NCBI GenBank assembly: GCA_900547445.1
Contig: URGJ01000005.1
Coordinates: 3,424 to 67,423, forward strand
Source: an uncultured Oscillospiraceae bacterium
GTDB lineage: Bacteria; Bacillota; Clostridia; Oscillospirales; Acutalibacteraceae
Direction: 5' to 3'
DNA length: 64,000 nucleotides
Positions 63,537 to 64,000 of this stretch are shown piece after piece. The notes under the pieces are model-generated. The model was not told the DNA's origin and ran no database searches. It was given only the letters and a program-made list of their open reading frames with translations. The position numbers and the translations under genes were made by a program. Position 1 is the first letter of the stretch, and every line of letters begins with the position of its first letter.

Positions 63537-64000
63537 TTACGGTTGAATAAGCTTTAAGCCTTCATCGGTCAAAGCTTTTTTAATCTGTTCAATATGCTCA
63601 AAGTTTCTGGTTTCGAGGGTAAGCCTTAAATAACAGCCGTTGACATGGGAACCCTCGTTTGAATGCTCGTGATGCACCGAGATAACATTGCCGCCCTGCT
63701 CTGCTACAATGCGGGAAACGGTCATAAGCTGACCCGGCTTGTCAACAAGCTCAATCATTAACTGACAATGTCTGCCCGACATTAAAAGTCCTCTTGTGAT
63801 AACACGGGAAAGTATTGTTACATCGATATTACCGCCGGACAAGAGGCAAACGGTCTTTTTACCCTTAAGGTCAACCTTACCAAACATTGCCGCTGCTACG
63901 GCTACCGCGCCCGCACCCTCGGTTACAAGCTTGTGCTGTTCCATAAGAGCTAAAATCGCCGCGGAGATCTCATCATCTGTAACTGTTACGATTTCATCAA
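63537..64000 (-). CDS. Threonine ammonia-lyase, C-terminal part; 5' end outside window
   Basis: Open to the right edge: DEIVTVTDDEISAAILALMEQHK, then LVTEGAGAVAVAAAMFGK and CLLSGGNIDVTILSRVI of the PLP-dependent fold, followed by a single ACT-type domain (MIELVDKPGQLMTVSRIVAEQGG). This matches the short IlvA/TdcB enzyme class with an ACT tail. It deaminates threonine to 2-ketobutyrate for isoleucine synthesis. It is upstream of ridA in the same direction. Confidence 0.9.
   Translation of the reverse strand, partial: DEIVTVTDDEISAAILALMEQHKLVTEGAGAVAVAAAMFGKVDLKGKKTVCLLSGGNIDVTILSRVITRGLLMSGRHCQLMIELVDKPGQLMTVSRIVAEQGGNVISVHHEHSNEGSHVNGCYLRLTLETRNFEHIEQIKKALTDEGLKLIQP

Overview
The window joins two DNA blocks of different character. 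Positions 1 to about 22,875 are visibly AT-rich and hold one long leftward polysaccharide operon. Positions 22,876 to 64,000 are clearly richer in G+C and hold ordinary chromosomal genes of an anaerobic, apparently endospore-forming Clostridia. The host looks like an Oscillospirales/Ruminococcaceae-type gut bacterium, judging from a SpoIID-like protein, the long-form Prs, the F-type ATP synthase layout, rha genes and QueT. No rRNA, tRNA or CRISPR was recognised.

Left block (all on the minus strand, so transcription runs from 22.6 kb down to 1). The operon begins with genes resembling the Campylobacter Pgl set: pglD (acetyltransferase), pglF (UDP-GlcNAc 4,6-dehydratase), pglE (aminotransferase) and pglC (phosphoglycosyltransferase). 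These should build UDP-diacetylbacillosamine or a similar sugar and load it on undecaprenyl phosphate. Then come a GT2, an unassigned GT-B enzyme, an acetyltransferase, a GT4, a Wzy-like polymerase, a Wzx flippase, a pyruvyltransferase-family protein, a NodB-like deacetylase, an FrhB-type Fe-S protein, a gene of unknown function broken at a G7 tract, and neuD-neuB-neuA-neuC for CMP-sialic acid. The block therefore encodes a Wzx/Wzy surface glycan that probably starts with a bacillosamine-type sugar and carries a sialic-acid-like sugar.

The most striking structure is a perfect 4,552-bp head-to-tail duplication (13,772-18,323 and 18,324-22,875) of pglD-pglF-pglE and the 5' half of pglC. One breakpoint of the duplication coincides with the point where the AT-rich block cuts into rlmH. 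The upstream pglC copy is consequently a truncated chimera, and rlmH lacks its C-terminal SAM-binding knot. This is either a real island insertion followed by duplication, or a chimeric assembly; long reads across 13-24 kb would decide. Two poly-G tracts in the block (G9 before pglF, G7 inside the broken gene) are candidate phase-variation switches.

Right block, in order: murA-walJ-rlmH' (minus, from a consensus promoter); prs; a plus-strand pair with a carboxypeptidase-regulatory-like domain and SpoIID/peptidoglycan-binding domains; degV; an ECF sigma factor with a membrane-anchored beta-propeller partner; a lipoprotein; nnr; a membrane protein divergent from a PqqD-like/ABC exporter pair; the atp operon, which has an unusually short delta subunit; an EF-G-like GTPase; a small membrane protein; a cluster of six short perfect hairpins; alr followed by a 16-codon glycerol-kinase relic; an alpha/beta hydrolase; a heterodimeric ABC exporter with one degenerate site; a rhamnose operon (rhaA-rhaD plus a previously overlooked 58-residue ribbon-helix-helix-like gene); an AraC regulator; queT; rnhA; lexA; and leucine biosynthesis leuA-leuC-leuD-leuB with ridA and the end of a threonine ammonia-lyase.
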